A DNA stretch of 7,380 nucleotides. It comes from Aquirhabdus sp. Lineage in GTDB: Bacteria; Pseudomonadota; Gammaproteobacteria; Pseudomonadales; Moraxellaceae. Within the stretch, counting starts at the first letter, position 1; each line of letters opens with the position of its first letter. The stretch spans positions 1 through 7,380 of the forward strand of contig JASLJP010000281.1 of the NCBI GenBank assembly GCA_030152425.1, written 5' to 3'. Position numbers and translations under genes: made by a program. The notes under the pieces were generated by a model. That model was not told the origin of the DNA. It made no database searches and saw nothing but the letters and a program-made list of their open reading frames with translations. Of the stretch, positions 5,623 through 7,380 are shown piece after piece.

Positions 5623-7380
5623 TTACTGCGCGGCTTCAAGCTCGTCTAGCTGCATCATCATTTCCAATAGGCTGTCGTCGAGGCTTGTAATGGTGGTCTG
5701 TACCTGTTGTTGTTCGGCCAGTAGTTTCAGCAGTTCTGACTTGCGCGCGGCATCGTAGAGACCGCTATCGGCCAAGGTGTCCTCAAGCTGTTTGGCGCGG
5801 CCTTGGGCCGTGGCCAACAGCTTCTCTGACTTCTCGATCTGGCTGCGCAGCGGACGGGTTTGTTCACGCTTGGCGGCGGCTTCTTTGCGCGCGGCTTCCT
5901 TGTCGACCGGTTTGCTCTCGGCGGGCTTAGCAGCGACAGGCTTGGCTGCTGCTGCCAGTTTTGCGGCCGCTGCAGCAGCATCGGCTGCGGCTTTTTCGAC
6001 TTGGGCTTTGGTCGGCTTGGCCGCCATCTCGGCTTGACGCGTTTGCTTGAGCCATTGGGCATAGTCGGCGAGATCGCCATCGAAGGTGCGGCAGATGCCG
6101 CCGTGTACCAACAGCAGATCATCACAGACGCTGGCGATCAGTTGTCGTTCGTGCGAGACCAGCACCACGGCGCCTTTAAAGTCCTGTAGGGCGAGGGTGA
6201 GGGCATGACGCATGTCGAGATCGAGATGGTTGGTCGGCTCGTCGAGTACCAGCACATTCGGTCGTTGCCAGACGATCAGCGCCAGCGCGAGGCGGGCGCG
6301 CTCGCCCCCGGAGAAACTACCGCACGGCGTATCCATGCGCTCCCCGCTAAAGCCAAAGCTGCCCAGATAGGCACGCAGCTCGGCATCCGAGATCTTCTTG
6401 CCCGCCAGCCGTCCGAGCTGCAACATGGGACTGGCTTCGGCATCGAGCGCATCCATTTGATGCTGGGCAAAATAGCCGAGGTTCAAATGCTCACTGGAGG
6501 TGCGCTCACCCGACAGCGGATCGAGCACACCGGCGAGGGTTTTGATCAGTGTCGATTTGCCCGCGCCATTCATGCCCAGCAGGCCGATACGGCTATCCGG
6601 TGTGAGTTGCAGGCGAATGTTGTTGACGATGATGGTGGTGCCATAGCCAGCGTCGACTTCGTCGAGCTGTAGCAGTGGCGAGCTCATCTTGGAGGGATCG
6701 CGGAAACTAAAGGTAAACGGGGTATCGACATGGGCAGGGGCAAGCTTCTGCATCCGTTCCAACTGTTTGACGCGGCTCTGCGCCTGTTTGGCACGGGTGG
6801 CCTGCGCGCTAAAGCGGTCAATGTATTTTTGCAGATGGGCGCGGGTGGCTTCTTGTTTCTCAAACGACTGCTGTTGCTGCGCCAGACGTTCGGCACGGGT
6901 CTGTTCAAACTGCGAGTAGTTGCCGGTATACAGGGTGGCCGCGCCAGCTTCCAGATGGATGATATGGTCGACGATGGCGTCGAGGAAGTCACGGTCATGC
7001 GAGATCAGCACCAAGGTGCCCGGATAGTTCTTGAGCCAGTCTTCCAGCCACAGGATCGCATCCAGATCCAAGTGGTTGGTTGGCTCGTCGAGCAGCAGCA
7101 GATCGGAGCGGCTCATCAGCGTCCGGGCGAGGTTCAAGCGCATACGCCAACCGCCGGAAAAGCTCGACACCGGGGCAGACTGTTTGATGGTGGTAAAGCC
7201 GAGTCCGGCCATCATCTGCGCTGCGCGTGCCGCTGCGGTATAGCCATCGATCTCGCCAAAGCGTTCATGCAAGCGGCTCAGGCGATCCAGATCCATGGTG
7301 TCGGATTCGAGCTCCAGTTGCTGGTTGATGGTCCACCACTCTTCGTCACCGGAGAGCACAAAGTCGATGGCGGCGGTTTC
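5623..7380 (-). CDS. yheS: ABC-F family ATPase, YheS-like (5' end outside window)
   Basis: ABC-F proteins are soluble twin-ATPase factors that act at the ribosome rather than in transport; YheS is the E. coli relative. 585 residues are visible and the reading frame is open to the window edge, so the N-terminus with the first Walker A is missing. E. coli YheS has about 637 residues. Numbering from the first visible codon: ABC1 signature SFSGG 73-77, Walker B LLLLDE 94-99 and SHD 127-129; a charged coiled-coil linker (P-site tRNA interaction motif) at about 157-210; ABC2 Walker A GMNGAGKST 269-277, FSGGE 356-360, Walker B VLVLDE 376-381 and SHE 409-411. Both DEPTNHLDLD blocks are intact. The tail has an Ala/Lys/Pro-rich segment (453-505) and a C-terminal coiled coil ending LEAAQ. 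A close match to YheS across the linker and both domains supports the name over Uup or EttA. It converges on the cupredoxin gene. Confidence 0.93.
   Translation of the reverse strand, partial: ETAAIDFVLSGDEEWWTINQQLELESDTMDLDRLSRLHERFGEIDGYTAAARAAQMMAGLGFTTIKQSAPVSSFSGGWRMRLNLARTLMSRSDLLLLDEPTNHLDLDAILWLEDWLKNYPGTLVLISHDRDFLDAIVDHIIHLEAGAATLYTGNYSQFEQTRAERLAQQQQSFEKQEATRAHLQKYIDRFSAQATRAKQAQSRVKQLERMQKLAPAHVDTPFTFSFRDPSKMSSPLLQLDEVDAGYGTTIIVNNIRLQLTPDSRIGLLGMNGAGKSTLIKTLAGVLDPLSGERTSSEHLNLGYFAQHQMDALDAEASPMLQLGRLAGKKISDAELRAYLGSFGFSGERMDTPCGSFSGGERARLALALIVWQRPNVLVLDEPTNHLDLDMRHALTLALQDFKGAVVLVSHERQLIASVCDDLLLVHGGICRTFDGDLADYAQWLKQTRQAEMAAKPTKAQVEKAAADAAAAAAKLAAAAKPVAAKPAESKPVDKEAARKEAAAKREQTRPLRSQIEKSEKLLATAQGRAKQLEDTLADSGLYDAARKSELLKLLAEQQQVQTTITSLDDSLLEMMMQLDELEAAQ
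5866..6024 (-). repeat. Ala/Lys/Pro low-complexity coding segment in yheS
   Basis: About 53 residues between the second ATPase domain and the C-terminal coiled coil are made almost only of Ala, Lys, Glu and Pro, with AAAKP/VAAKP-type near-repeats. It looks like a flexible, positively charged tether. Such segments vary in length between relatives, and the GC-rich repetition could expand or contract by slippage. Confidence 0.7.

Noticed and set aside
6205..6672. 155-codon ORF opposite yheS
   Set aside because: It mirrors the conserved second ATPase domain of yheS on the other strand and shows no independent domain or ribosome-binding site.
7357..7359. GTG as the start codon of the ABC-F gene
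   Set aside because: The frame stays open to the window edge with YheS-like sequence, and the first Walker A is missing, so the true start is outside the window.

Overview
The window is a chromosomal segment from the replication-origin neighbourhood of a gammaproteobacterium. It begins with the last codons of dnaN and continues through recF and gyrB, the classic dnaA-dnaN-recF-gyrB order. GyrB carries the long insertion typical of Gram-negative gyrases, and the last gene is a YheS-type ABC-F ATPase. Three exact copies of the ParB-binding site parS (core TGTTCCACGTGGAACA) mark this as an origin-proximal centromere region of a ParABS-using bacterium. The parS sequence variant and the gene set suggest Pseudomonadales, perhaps Moraxellaceae. 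That placement is inference, because no 16S rRNA or other marker is present.

Layout: 1-63, 3' end of dnaN (+). 175-1239, recF (+), with a parS site inside the coding sequence. 1240-1545, a 306-base leader before gyrB. 1546-4029, gyrB (+), with a degraded parS-like sequence in its variable insertion. 4049-4088, a strong terminator. 4091-4523, a gap of about 430 bases with a second intergenic parS, a short dyad, and a possible promoter or small ORF. 4524-5114, an exported DUF4142 protein (+). 5122-5538, an exported amicyanin-like blue copper protein (+), 7 bases downstream and probably co-transcribed. 5557-5572, a third exact parS. 5578-5608, a two-way terminator between converging genes. 5623-7380, yheS (-), whose 5' end lies beyond the window.

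How it fits together: dnaN, recF and gyrB supply the sliding clamp, gap-repair loader and supercoiling enzyme. The interspersed parS sites would load ParB for origin segregation and SMC recruitment. The DUF4142/cupredoxin pair is a small periplasmic module unrelated to replication. YheS is a ribosome-associated ABC-F ATPase.

The most interesting signal is how parS sits in coding DNA. In recF an 18-bp perfect palindrome occupies six whole codons encoding MFHVEH. In gyrB the same FHVE peptide recurs in the same codon register, with a parS-like sequence that differs from the consensus only at three synonymous third positions. No clearly new multi-gene system is visible.
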